A stretch of 64,000 nucleotides of DNA. Origin: an uncultured Ruminococcus sp. GTDB lineage: Bacteria > Bacillota > Clostridia > Oscillospirales > Ruminococcaceae. The stretch is from positions 310,001 to 374,000 of the forward strand of contig CAMBLM010000001.1 of the NCBI GenBank assembly GCA_945868475.1, written 5' to 3'. The translations under genes were made by a program, and so were the position numbers. Positions 8,735 to 16,180 of this stretch are shown one piece after another. The notes beneath the pieces are model-generated. The model was not told the origin of the DNA, did no database searches, and saw only the letters and a program-made list of their open reading frames with translations. Position 1 is the first letter of the stretch. The number at the start of each line of letters is the position of its first letter.

Positions 8735-10801
8735 ATGGGAAGAATAAATCTACTTCAGAAAGAAACCTCGGAGCTTATTGCCGCAGGTGAAGTTATTGAG
8801 CGTCCAAGCTCCGTTATAAAGGAGCTTATCGAAAATTCGATAGACAGCGGTGCTGATAATATTACCGTTGAGATAAAAAACGGCGGTATTTCATATATCC
8901 GTATCACCGATAACGGCTGCGGAATGGAGCAGGAAGATGTTCCTATGGCTTTTCTTCGTCATGCGACAAGCAAGATAAGCTCCAAGGAAGATCTAAACAG
9001 CATAAATACGCTCGGATTCCGCGGTGAAGCACTCGCTTCAATATGTGCTGTTGCAAAGGTCGAAGTTCTTACCAAAGTCGCAGGAAGTATGTATGGCACT
9101 CACTATATCATAGAGGGTTCGGAAGAAAAACTGAACGAGCAGACAGGCTGTCCCGATGGAACGACAATCATTATCCGTGATATTTTCTTCAACGTTCCAG
9201 CACGACTTAAATTTCTGAAAAAAGACGTTGCCGAGGGAAATGCGATTTCGGATATAACGAGCAAAATTGCCGTTTCCCACCCCGAAATCGCATTCAAATT
9301 CATAAGAAATAACAATCAGGATTTTATAACTCCCGGTGACGGCGACCTTTATTCTTCGATTTACTCGGTTATGGGGAAAGATTTTGCCGAATCTCTCATT
9401 CCCGTAAAATATAAGCTCAATGGAGTTAAGATAAAAGGCTTCACTGTAAAACCGATAAAGGGCAGACCTAAGCGAAATTTCCAGTATTTCTTCGTGAACG
9501 GCAGATATGTTAAATCCTATACTTGCTCATATGCTCTTGAAGAAGCTTATCAGAACTGCATAATGGAGGGAAAATTCCCTGCCTGCGTTCTGCTTATGGA
9601 AGTTTCGCCCGTGATGCTCGATGTCAATGTTCACCCCGCAAAAATTGAAGTGCGCTTCAATGACGACAGACTTATACACGACAGTATTTATTTCTCGGTA
9701 AAGACAGCTATACACAACAACTCTGAGCCGATGCACATGGAGATAAAACAGCCGATACCCGACTATACAAAACCGCTCCCCGAAAGCTACAATATCGGTA
9801 CACAGCTTATGTTCAATACAGAACAGTCAACGCGATCCAAACCCGTCAGCTCAGTCCAGCACTTTTCGCAGCCTGAACGTCCCGAACAGCCGCTCCATGT
9901 AAACGAAGTAAGCGATCTTGTTGGCAGGAGAGAGAATGTTCCCGTTACGGGGGTCGCATCGGTAAACACTTCAAAGCCCACGGGCAGCTATGCCGACCTG
10001 CCTTGGACAACGCCAAAGCCTGCTGTTTCCGAACCGATACCGCAGAAAAATGTTTCGGTTCAGGTCGAATATAACGACTATAAAAACGACAGTTCTCAGA
10101 CTGATATCCCATATACGGTCGAGCCGCCTGAAGATATTCCGGAAAACACAGCACCCGATATTCCCGACCACAGCAGCGGATACAAATACATAAATGAACA
10201 ATCGCCGATCATTGAACAGCCTAAAAAGGAAATTTTTTTCCGAATAATAGGTGAAGCGTTCAAGGAATATATAATCGCCGAGGTTGACAAGGAAGTTATC
10301 TTCGTTGATAAGCACGCGGCTCACGAAAGAATACTTTTTGAAAAGCTCAAAGCCGGTCAGCAGAATTTGCAATGTCAGATGATGCTTGAACCGATAGATG
10401 TCATGCTTTCAAACGAGGAGTATGATGCTCTTGTTCAGAATAAACAGACAGCATTCGACCTTGGATTTTCATTTACGGAGAAGCGCAACACTTCCGTCAG
10501 CATAAATGGCATTCCTGCAATGCTTGACGGCTGTGACCCCGCCGATCTTATCATCGAACTTGCAAGCAATTTCAGCAATAACCGCAACAACCCTCTGCCG
10601 GTTATCCTCGATGATATGTATCATACCTTCGCCTGCAAAGCCGCAATAAAAGCCAACGATGAAAACAGTCCCAAGGAGCTTGCGGAAATAGTCCGTACAC
10701 TGCTTGAAAATGAGAGTATCCGCTATTGTCCGCACGGCAGACCCGTTATGTTCAAGATCACAAAATATGAACTTGATAAGCAGTTCAGGAGAATCGTTTA
10801 A
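8735..10801 (+). CDS. mutL: DNA mismatch repair protein MutL (endonuclease type)
   Basis: A GHKL ATPase of 688 residues acting with MutS. The N-terminal half has the ATP-lid motifs ELIENSIDSGA, DNGCGM and GFRGEAL. The central linker (about 340-490) is proline- and serine-rich. The C-terminal domain keeps the metal-dependent nicking-endonuclease motifs of methyl-independent MutL: DKHAAHERILFE (the DxHAxxExxxxE form), ACKAAIKA and CPHGRP. This fits an organism without MutH. Its stop overlaps the miaA start by one base. Confidence 0.95.
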   Translation: MGRINLLQKETSELIAAGEVIERPSSVIKELIENSIDSGADNITVEIKNGGISYIRITDNGCGMEQEDVPMAFLRHATSKISSKEDLNSINTLGFRGEALASICAVAKVEVLTKVAGSMYGTHYIIEGSEEKLNEQTGCPDGTTIIIRDIFFNVPARLKFLKKDVAEGNAISDITSKIAVSHPEIAFKFIRNNNQDFITPGDGDLYSSIYSVMGKDFAESLIPVKYKLNGVKIKGFTVKPIKGRPKRNFQYFFVNGRYVKSYTCSYALEEAYQNCIMEGKFPACVLLMEVSPVMLDVNVHPAKIEVRFNDDRLIHDSIYFSVKTAIHNNSEPMHMEIKQPIPDYTKPLPESYNIGTQLMFNTEQSTRSKPVSSVQHFSQPERPEQPLHVNEVSDLVGRRENVPVTGVASVNTSKPTGSYADLPWTTPKPAVSEPIPQKNVSVQVEYNDYKNDSSQTDIPYTVEPPEDIPENTAPDIPDHSSGYKYINEQSPIIEQPKKEIFFRIIGEAFKEYIIAEVDKEVIFVDKHAAHERILFEKLKAGQQNLQCQMMLEPIDVMLSNEEYDALVQNKQTAFDLGFSFTEKRNTSVSINGIPAMLDGCDPADLIIELASNFSNNRNNPLPVILDDMYHTFACKAAIKANDENSPKELAEIVRTLLENESIRYCPHGRPVMFKITKYELDKQFRRIV

Positions 10802-11745
10802 TGGATAAAAAACAACCTTTGATCGCAGTCGTTGGCCCGACAGCTTCGGGAAAAACCGCGGTCGGCATCGAACTTGCAAAAGAATACAACGGCGAAGTTG
10901 TTTCTGCCGACTCCATGCAGATATACAAGGGTATGGACATTGCAACCGCAAAACCTGATGAAGAAGAGATGCAGGGTATACCTCATCATCTTATAAGCGA
11001 GTTAGAGCCTGCTTCGTCATTCAGCGTTGCGGAGTATGTCAAACTTGCTCAGCAGAAGATAGTGGATATTGCCGCAAGAGGGAAGCTTCCCATACTGGTA
11101 GGCGGAACGGGACTTTATGTTTCTTCGCTCATAGATAACATAAACTTCGACAATGCAATAACAGACGGCAGTGTTCGCAGAAAGCTCACCGAAGAAGCCG
11201 AGCAGATTGGCAATGAAGCAATGCTCGAACGCCTTCGTGAAGTTGACCCGGAAGCCGCCGAAAAGATACCTGCCGCAAATCTTGTCAGAATTATCCGCGC
11301 GCTGGAAGTTTATGAGGTAACGGGGATACCGTTCAGCAGGCATAAGGAGCTTAACCGTATGCAGGACAGTCTTTACAATGCGTGTATGATCGGCTTGACC
11401 TACAAGGACAGAAACGTTCTTTATAACAGAATAAACAAGCGAGTGGATATCATGCTCGAAAAAGGTCTTATCGAGGAGTGCCGTGCTGTTTACGAAAATG
11501 AAAAACTTGGCACGGCTTGCCAGGCGATTGGTTACAAGGAATTTATTCCATATTTTGATGGGATCAAACCAAAAGAGGAATGTATTGACAAAATAAAACA
11601 ATATTCACGCAATTATGCAAAACGTCAGCTCACTTGGTTTCGTCGAGATGAACGAATTCAATGGGTTGAAATCGAAGAAGATACAGCATTTAGTACAATT
11701 ATTGCAGAATGTAAAAAAATAGTAGCCAAAACCGAAATTTTGTGA
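10801..11745 (+). CDS. miaA: tRNA dimethylallyltransferase
   Basis: MiaA transfers a dimethylallyl group to A37 of tRNAs reading UNN codons, producing the substrate for MiaB encoded at the start of the same cluster. Its 314 residues fit. Visible motifs are P-loop VVGPTASGKT (about 10-19), the catalytic SADSMQIYKGMDI segment, LVGGTGLY and the RIIRALEVYE helix. The TAATG overlap with mutL suggests coupling. The gene is followed by a promoter and hfq. Confidence 0.95.
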   Translation: MDKKQPLIAVVGPTASGKTAVGIELAKEYNGEVVSADSMQIYKGMDIATAKPDEEEMQGIPHHLISELEPASSFSVAEYVKLAQQKIVDIAARGKLPILVGGTGLYVSSLIDNINFDNAITDGSVRRKLTEEAEQIGNEAMLERLREVDPEAAEKIPAANLVRIIRALEVYEVTGIPFSRHKELNRMQDSLYNACMIGLTYKDRNVLYNRINKRVDIMLEKGLIEECRAVYENEKLGTACQAIGYKEFIPYFDGIKPKEECIDKIKQYSRNYAKRQLTWFRRDERIQWVEIEEDTAFSTIIAECKKIVAKTEIL

Positions 11746-11751
11746 TATAAT
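11723..11751 (+). promoter_or_regulatory. Possible hfq promoter
   Basis: A perfect TATAAT at 11746-11751 overlaps the end of miaA, about 85 bases before the hfq start. The hexamer 17 bases upstream (TAGCCA) is a poor -35, so the promoter is tentative. The 5' leader it would give contains no obvious terminator. Confidence 0.45.
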
Positions 11752-11837
11752 ATACTGTGTGTATGAAATGATCTTTATGCAAGATTGAAAGTTAACAATT
11801 CGTTGACCCGTGCGTATGATCCTAAGGAGTGATAGCA

Positions 11838-12068
11838 ATGAATAAGAATATGAATTTACAAGACGTTTTTCTCAATCAGGCACGAAAAGATAAGATATAT
11901 GTTACTTTTATCCTCACGAACGGCTTCCAGTTCAAGGGTATCGTAAAGGGTTTTGATAACTACACGGTAATTCTTGACTGCGATGGCAAACAGGAGCTTG
12001 TTTTCAAACACGCTATTTCAACAATAGTTCCGAGCAAGCCTATCCCGATACTTGATTCCGAACAGTAA
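11838..12068 (+). CDS. hfq: RNA chaperone Hfq
   Basis: Sm-like hexameric RNA-binding protein, 76 residues. Sm1 is visible as [39 protein letters not shown] and Sm2 as [13 protein letters not shown], including the conserved KH. ATG 11838 is chosen because AAGGAGT ends 7 bases before it; an in-frame GTG at 11829 lies inside that ribosome site. Position right after miaA is the common arrangement. There is no long C-terminal tail, as in Gram-positive Hfq. Confidence 0.93.
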   Translation: MNKNMNLQDVFLNQARKDKIYVTFILTNGFQFKGIVKGFDNYTVILDCDGKQELVFKHAISTIVPSKPIPILDSEQ

Positions 12069-12089
12069 TTCTTCATTCGGGAGAGTAAT

Positions 12090-13421
12090 ATGGATACAAT
12101 TACAGGAAAAGTTCTTGTTCTTATCCTTTCGATCTTTATGCTCGTTACGGTCTTTCATCAGTTTGTCCAGGTTTTTGAGGATGATTACACGACAGAAACC
12201 GCTACAGTTTATTCATCTGCTGAAAAGGTCACTTTCAACGGCGTCTATGTCAGAAATGAAACCGTTGTCAGCGGAGGCAAAAGCGGCGTCCTGAGCTATC
12301 CGTCGTCAGATGGGAGCAAGGTCGCCAAAGATTCCGTCGTTGCGTATGTGTACAGATCGGCAAATGATATTTACATTAATCAGCAGATTGAAAACCTCAG
12401 AACCGAAGTTGAGATATTGAAAAAAGAACAAAGCCCCGGAACGACGGTAGTTGCGCAGCCCGAGTTCATTTCAAGTCTTATTGATGAAAAATACCGCACG
12501 ATCACAACACTCGCCGCAAGAAATGACCTTAGTTCATTAAGATCGGAAAGCAATGATTTCCAGATGCTTATGGGAATTTATCAGATCGTTATCGGCGAAG
12601 AAACAGATTACAATGATAGGATAGAACAGCTTGAAAAACAGATAAAACTGCTTGAAGCCAAGCAGAACAATCCTATTGATATCATAACCGTTCCAAATTC
12701 GGGATATTTTATCAGCTACGTTGATGGTTATGAAGATATTCTTTCAACGGACAAGCTTTCTTCCATAACTGCCGATGAAATAAAAGAAGTCATAAAAAAC
12801 GATGGCTACAATTCGGCCAAGGTTTCAAAAAAGGCTGTCGGAAAAATAGTTGATGATTATGAATGGGATCTTGTCGGAATAGTTAATCCGAAAGACGCAT
12901 CGTTCAATCCCGGAAAAGAAGTCAAGGTAAAGCTTTCGTCTACGCCCGATCTTCTTACAGCGAAGATCTCAGACGTTATCGAAACCGATGACCCCGAGAA
13001 ATGTGTTATAGTTTTATCCTGCGAAAAGCTGAATTTCAATCTCGTCCAGTACCGTACCGAAAGAGTTGAGATAATCCTCGATGATTTTAACGGTATAAAA
13101 GTTCCGAGAGAGGCTGTAAGATTCAACAAAAACAACGAAAAAGGCGTTTATGTTCTTCTCGGACAGCGAATTGCCTTTAAAAAAGTTGATGTAATATACG
13201 AATGTGATGATTATCTCCTGTCAGCAATTACTTCCGATACAAGCTATATCAGCGTTTATGAAGATATTATTTTAAGCGGTGAGATACCTGCCGAGGTAAT
13301 GGAACAGGTCACAACAGCAAGTACGGAAGAACAGTCGGAAGAAACGACTGTTTCCGAAACTACTGCCGTATCTGTTTCGGTGACAGAAGAAACTAACGGA
13401 GATGAAGCGGCAAATGAATAA
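12090..13421 (+). CDS. HlyD-like membrane-anchored protein of the division cluster
   Basis: A 443-residue protein with one N-terminal membrane anchor (about 6-27) and a large outside part. Residues about 45-95 look like a barrel-sandwich hybrid (NGVYVRNETVVSGGKSGVLSY..DGSKVAKDSVVAYVY), and a coiled coil follows (about 100-200), as in HlyD-type adaptor proteins. A second beta domain (about 260-385) includes VPREAVRF, then a Thr/Glu/Ser-rich tail. No partner ABC transporter is adjacent. Clostridia often carry such a gene just before ylmE-sepF, suggesting an envelope or division role; that is inference. GGGAGAG lies upstream of the ATG. Confidence 0.75.
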   Translation: MDTITGKVLVLILSIFMLVTVFHQFVQVFEDDYTTETATVYSSAEKVTFNGVYVRNETVVSGGKSGVLSYPSSDGSKVAKDSVVAYVYRSANDIYINQQIENLRTEVEILKKEQSPGTTVVAQPEFISSLIDEKYRTITTLAARNDLSSLRSESNDFQMLMGIYQIVIGEETDYNDRIEQLEKQIKLLEAKQNNPIDIITVPNSGYFISYVDGYEDILSTDKLSSITADEIKEVIKNDGYNSAKVSKKAVGKIVDDYEWDLVGIVNPKDASFNPGKEVKVKLSSTPDLLTAKISDVIETDDPEKCVIVLSCEKLNFNLVQYRTERVEIILDDFNGIKVPREAVRFNKNNEKGVYVLLGQRIAFKKVDVIYECDDYLLSAITSDTSYISVYEDIILSGEIPAEVMEQVTTASTEEQSEETTVSETTAVSVSVTEETNGDEAANE

Positions 13422-14091
13422 TGATGCTTGTGAAAACTACCGAAGAGCACTGTTCAATGTTCAGGAAGCAAAGGCTAAATACCGAAAAAGCGATGATATC
13501 ATCCGTCTTATGGCTGTCACGAAAACCGTTCCTGCGGAGATAGTGAATACAGTCATTGACTGCGGTGCAGATCTTCTTGGCGAAAACAGAGTTCAGGAAT
13601 ATCTTGAAAAAAAAGATATCTACAAGCCTGCAGAAGTCCATTTTATCGGACATTTGCAGAGCAATAAGATAAAATACATAATAAACTCCGTTGAGTGCAT
13701 ACACTCGGTAGACAGTCTTGATCTTGCAAAAGAAATAAGTAAGGCTGCCGAAAAGAACGGAAAGGTAATGAAAGTTCTTGCCGAGATAAATATCGGTGGG
13801 GAAGAATCAAAATTCGGAATTCCACCCGAAAAACTGGACGAGCTTATATATGGCGTGTCCGAGCTTCACGGGATAAAGCTTTGCGGTCTTATGACGATAC
13901 CGCCAAAAGGAAACTCCGAAGTCTATTTCGCAAAAATGCAGGAGCTTTTCTGTGAAATGGGAAACAAAAAAGCAGAAAACGTATCAATGGACATTCTTTC
14001 AATGGGAATGTCTGCAGATTACGTTGAGGCCATTAAATATGGTTCAAATATAGTAAGAATTGGTTCCGGTATTTTTGGTGCCAGAAAATAA
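13414..14091 (+). CDS. ylmE: YggS/YlmE-family PLP homeostasis protein
   Basis: A pyridoxal-phosphate-binding fold-III protein without known enzymatic activity, involved in PLP and amino-acid homeostasis. Its 225 residues fit. Visible motifs are the PLP lysine in LMAVTKTVPAEI, LGENRVQEYLEK, VHFIGHLQSNKIKY, NIGGEESKFGI and the phosphate-binding end SMGMSADYVEAIKYGSNIVRIGSGIFG. The start is uncertain: ATG 13414 (12 bases after GGAG) or ATG 13402; either overlaps the previous gene. It lies next to sepF, as in the ylm operon. Confidence 0.9.
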   Translation: MNNDACENYRRALFNVQEAKAKYRKSDDIIRLMAVTKTVPAEIVNTVIDCGADLLGENRVQEYLEKKDIYKPAEVHFIGHLQSNKIKYIINSVECIHSVDSLDLAKEISKAAEKNGKVMKVLAEINIGGEESKFGIPPEKLDELIYGVSELHGIKLCGLMTIPPKGNSEVYFAKMQELFCEMGNKKAENVSMDILSMGMSADYVEAIKYGSNIVRIGSGIFGARK

Positions 14092-14107
14092 AGAGAGGAT
14101 GTAAAAT

Positions 14108-14533
14108 ATGGGATTTCTTGATACTATTAAAGAAGCAATCGGAATGGGTGCGGAGGACGATGATCGCTCCGATGATTATGTAAACGAACAGCCCAATAAT
14201 TATGACAGAGATGACGACCCTAAAACAAACAGAGTCGTAAATATCAGCGCAACCGCACAGCTTCAGGTCATTCTTGTAAAGCCTGAGGTTTTTGCCGACA
14301 CAAAGGAGATCGCTAATCACCTTAACTCCAAGAAGACAGTTGTACTCAATCTTGAATCAACAACACCTGACGTTACAAGAAGAATTATCGACTTCCTCGG
14401 CGGCGTTGCTTATGCAAATGGAGGAAACATCAAGCCTGTTGCAAACAATACGTTCATCATCACACCTTACAACGTTGGATTTGTCGGCGAAGATCTCGTA
14501 GGTGAACTCGAAAACAACGGCGTTATCATCTGA
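14108..14533 (+). CDS. sepF: Cell division protein SepF
   Basis: FtsZ-associated membrane-binding division protein, 141 residues. An N-terminal amphipathic helix (MGFLDTIKEAIGM) should bind the membrane; an acidic linker (EDDDRSDDYVNEQ) follows. The C-terminal DUF552 core holds RVVNISATAQLQVILVKPEVF, KTVVLNLE and RRIIDFLGGVAYANGG. Its stop overlaps the ylmH start by one base (TGATG). The usual intervening ylmG (YggT family) gene is missing here. Confidence 0.95.
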   Translation: MGFLDTIKEAIGMGAEDDDRSDDYVNEQPNNYDRDDDPKTNRVVNISATAQLQVILVKPEVFADTKEIANHLNSKKTVVLNLESTTPDVTRRIIDFLGGVAYANGGNIKPVANNTFIITPYNVGFVGEDLVGELENNGVII

Positions 14534-15312
14534 TGAAGCTTTCGGGTCCATACTTCGACAGGCTATCCGATGAGGACAGGCTGTTTGCTTCGCACACTGC
14601 GGATATCATAGACATCTGCGAAAGAAAATACATACCGAGATTTACAGCATTTCTTGACGGAAATCAGGTTGAGATAGCTCGTTCTGTGCTTGGAAACACC
14701 GGCTTTGGGAATTTCAGCTTTTACGGCGGATTTGACGAAGCTTCAAGGTGTATTCTCGGCGTTTTCCCTCCGTATTCCGAGTGTGAACTGTCGGATTTTC
14801 CGATAACAGCGCTTGAAATAAGATATCGGAGTGAAAAAAAGCTTTCTCACCGTGATTTTCTCGGTGCATTTATGTCCTGCGGAATAAACAGGAATATGAT
14901 CGGGGATATAATTGTAAATGACGGACTTACAGTAGCTTTTGTTTACAATACTATCGCTGATACGATACTGAACGAAGTAAAAAAAATCGGTTCTGAGGGT
15001 GTAAAAATAAGTATTGATCCCTCACCCGAAATAAAGCCCAATGAAAGCTTCAAAGAAATATCGGGAACGGTTTCTTCACTTCGTGCAGACTGCGTAATAA
15101 GCCTTGCTCTGAAAATGAGCCGTGAAAAAACAGCACAGCTTATAAGAAGCGGCAATGTTATGCTTAATTCACGCCCCTGTGAATCTGTCAGCAAAGAAAT
15201 GAACTGCGGTGATGTATTTTCCGCAAGAGGTTATGGCAAATTCATTTTCAGCAGCATAAACGGCATTACAAAGAAAGACAGAATACATATCACAATAAAG
15301 AAATATATTTAA
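14533..15312 (+). CDS. ylmH: YlmH-family S4-domain RNA-binding protein
   Basis: A 259-residue protein of the YlmH family, linked to ribosome rescue and cell division in Firmicutes. The C-terminal S4 RNA-binding domain is visible (about 180-245: LRADCVISLALKMSREKTAQLIRSGNVMLN then SARGYGKF). The N-terminal part carries the family LDGNQVEIARSVL region. It is translationally coupled to sepF and followed closely by divIVA. Confidence 0.88.
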   Translation: MKLSGPYFDRLSDEDRLFASHTADIIDICERKYIPRFTAFLDGNQVEIARSVLGNTGFGNFSFYGGFDEASRCILGVFPPYSECELSDFPITALEIRYRSEKKLSHRDFLGAFMSCGINRNMIGDIIVNDGLTVAFVYNTIADTILNEVKKIGSEGVKISIDPSPEIKPNESFKEISGTVSSLRADCVISLALKMSREKTAQLIRSGNVMLNSRPCESVSKEMNCGDVFSARGYGKFIFSSINGITKKDRIHITIKKYI

Positions 15313-15378
15313 AGGTTTGAATTGCTTCAGACTAAGAGTTCTGTTTTTAGCAGGATCCAGAAAGGAATGGTCAAAAAG

Positions 15379-16038
15379 ATGCTTACAGCTAAGGATATCA
15401 ATAATAAAAAATTTGAACAGACAAGACCCGGCTACAAGCCTGAAGAAGTTGACGATTTTCTCCGTGAGATCGCACTCCAGATAACTCAGATGCAGAAAGA
15501 CAAGGAAGAGATTGAGAAGAAGATCGAAGTCCTTGTTGAAAGCGTAAGGGAATATAAAAAGGACGAAGATGCGCTCAAAGATGCCCTTATCGGCGCACAG
15601 AAGCAGGGAAGAGCTGTTGTTCAAGAAGCACACGAAAATGCTGACAAGATCATCGCCGAGGCTCATGTCAAGGCAGAAGAGATCATCGGAAATACAAGAG
15701 TTCAGCTCGAAAAGGAAAAGCACTGTCTCGCCAAGATGCAGCAGGAAGTTTCCGATTTCAAGCAGAATCTTCTTACAATGTACAAGGCTCATCTTGAACA
15801 GATCACATCTATCCCCGAATTTGAAGATGAAAGCGAGGAAGAAGCTCCCGCTCCGACAGCAGTCGAAGAAAAGCCTGCTGAGCAGCCAAAGGCTGAGCCT
15901 GCTCCCGTAAATATGGAAGCGACAAGAGTTGTTGATACTTCATCTGTAAAAAGAGAAAGAACAGGCTTTCCGTTTGAAAGCAACCAGTCAAGCGGCGAAA
16001 GCAAGTTTGGCAATCTCAAATTCGGTCAGAATAAGTAA
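15379..16038 (+). CDS. divIVA: DivIVA-family polar/septal protein
   Basis: A coiled-coil protein that marks curved membrane at septa and poles. About 219 residues. The N-terminal lipid-binding domain is clear (MLTAKDINNKKFEQ..RPGYKPEEVDDFLREI), followed by long coiled coils (about 30-140) and a low-complexity Glu/Pro/Ala tail. ATG 15379 is preferred because the family begins MLTAKDI/MLTPxDI and AAAGGA (15361-15366) fits it; upstream in-frame codons would add an unrelated leader. The last gene of the sepF group. Confidence 0.92.
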   Translation: MLTAKDINNKKFEQTRPGYKPEEVDDFLREIALQITQMQKDKEEIEKKIEVLVESVREYKKDEDALKDALIGAQKQGRAVVQEAHENADKIIAEAHVKAEEIIGNTRVQLEKEKHCLAKMQQEVSDFKQNLLTMYKAHLEQITSIPEFEDESEEEAPAPTAVEEKPAEQPKAEPAPVNMEATRVVDTSSVKRERTGFPFESNQSSGESKFGNLKFGQNK

Positions 16039-16180
16039 TCTATTTTGCAGCACTTTTTTATACTGATTTCTAATCAATTGTGTACAAAAATCAAGTAAAT
16101 TCTCAAATTTTTGCCTGCACATTAATTAAAGATCGGTATTAGCTGCTGTATTCTACTTTTAAATAAGGAGATTAAATCAA

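Noticed and set aside
11829-11837. GTG 11829 as hfq start
   Set aside because: The codon lies within the ribosome site AAGGAGTG of the ATG at 11838.
16039-16180. T-box leader before ileS
   Set aside because: The gap is only 142 bases, without AGGGTGG-type sequence, specifier loop or terminator hairpin.
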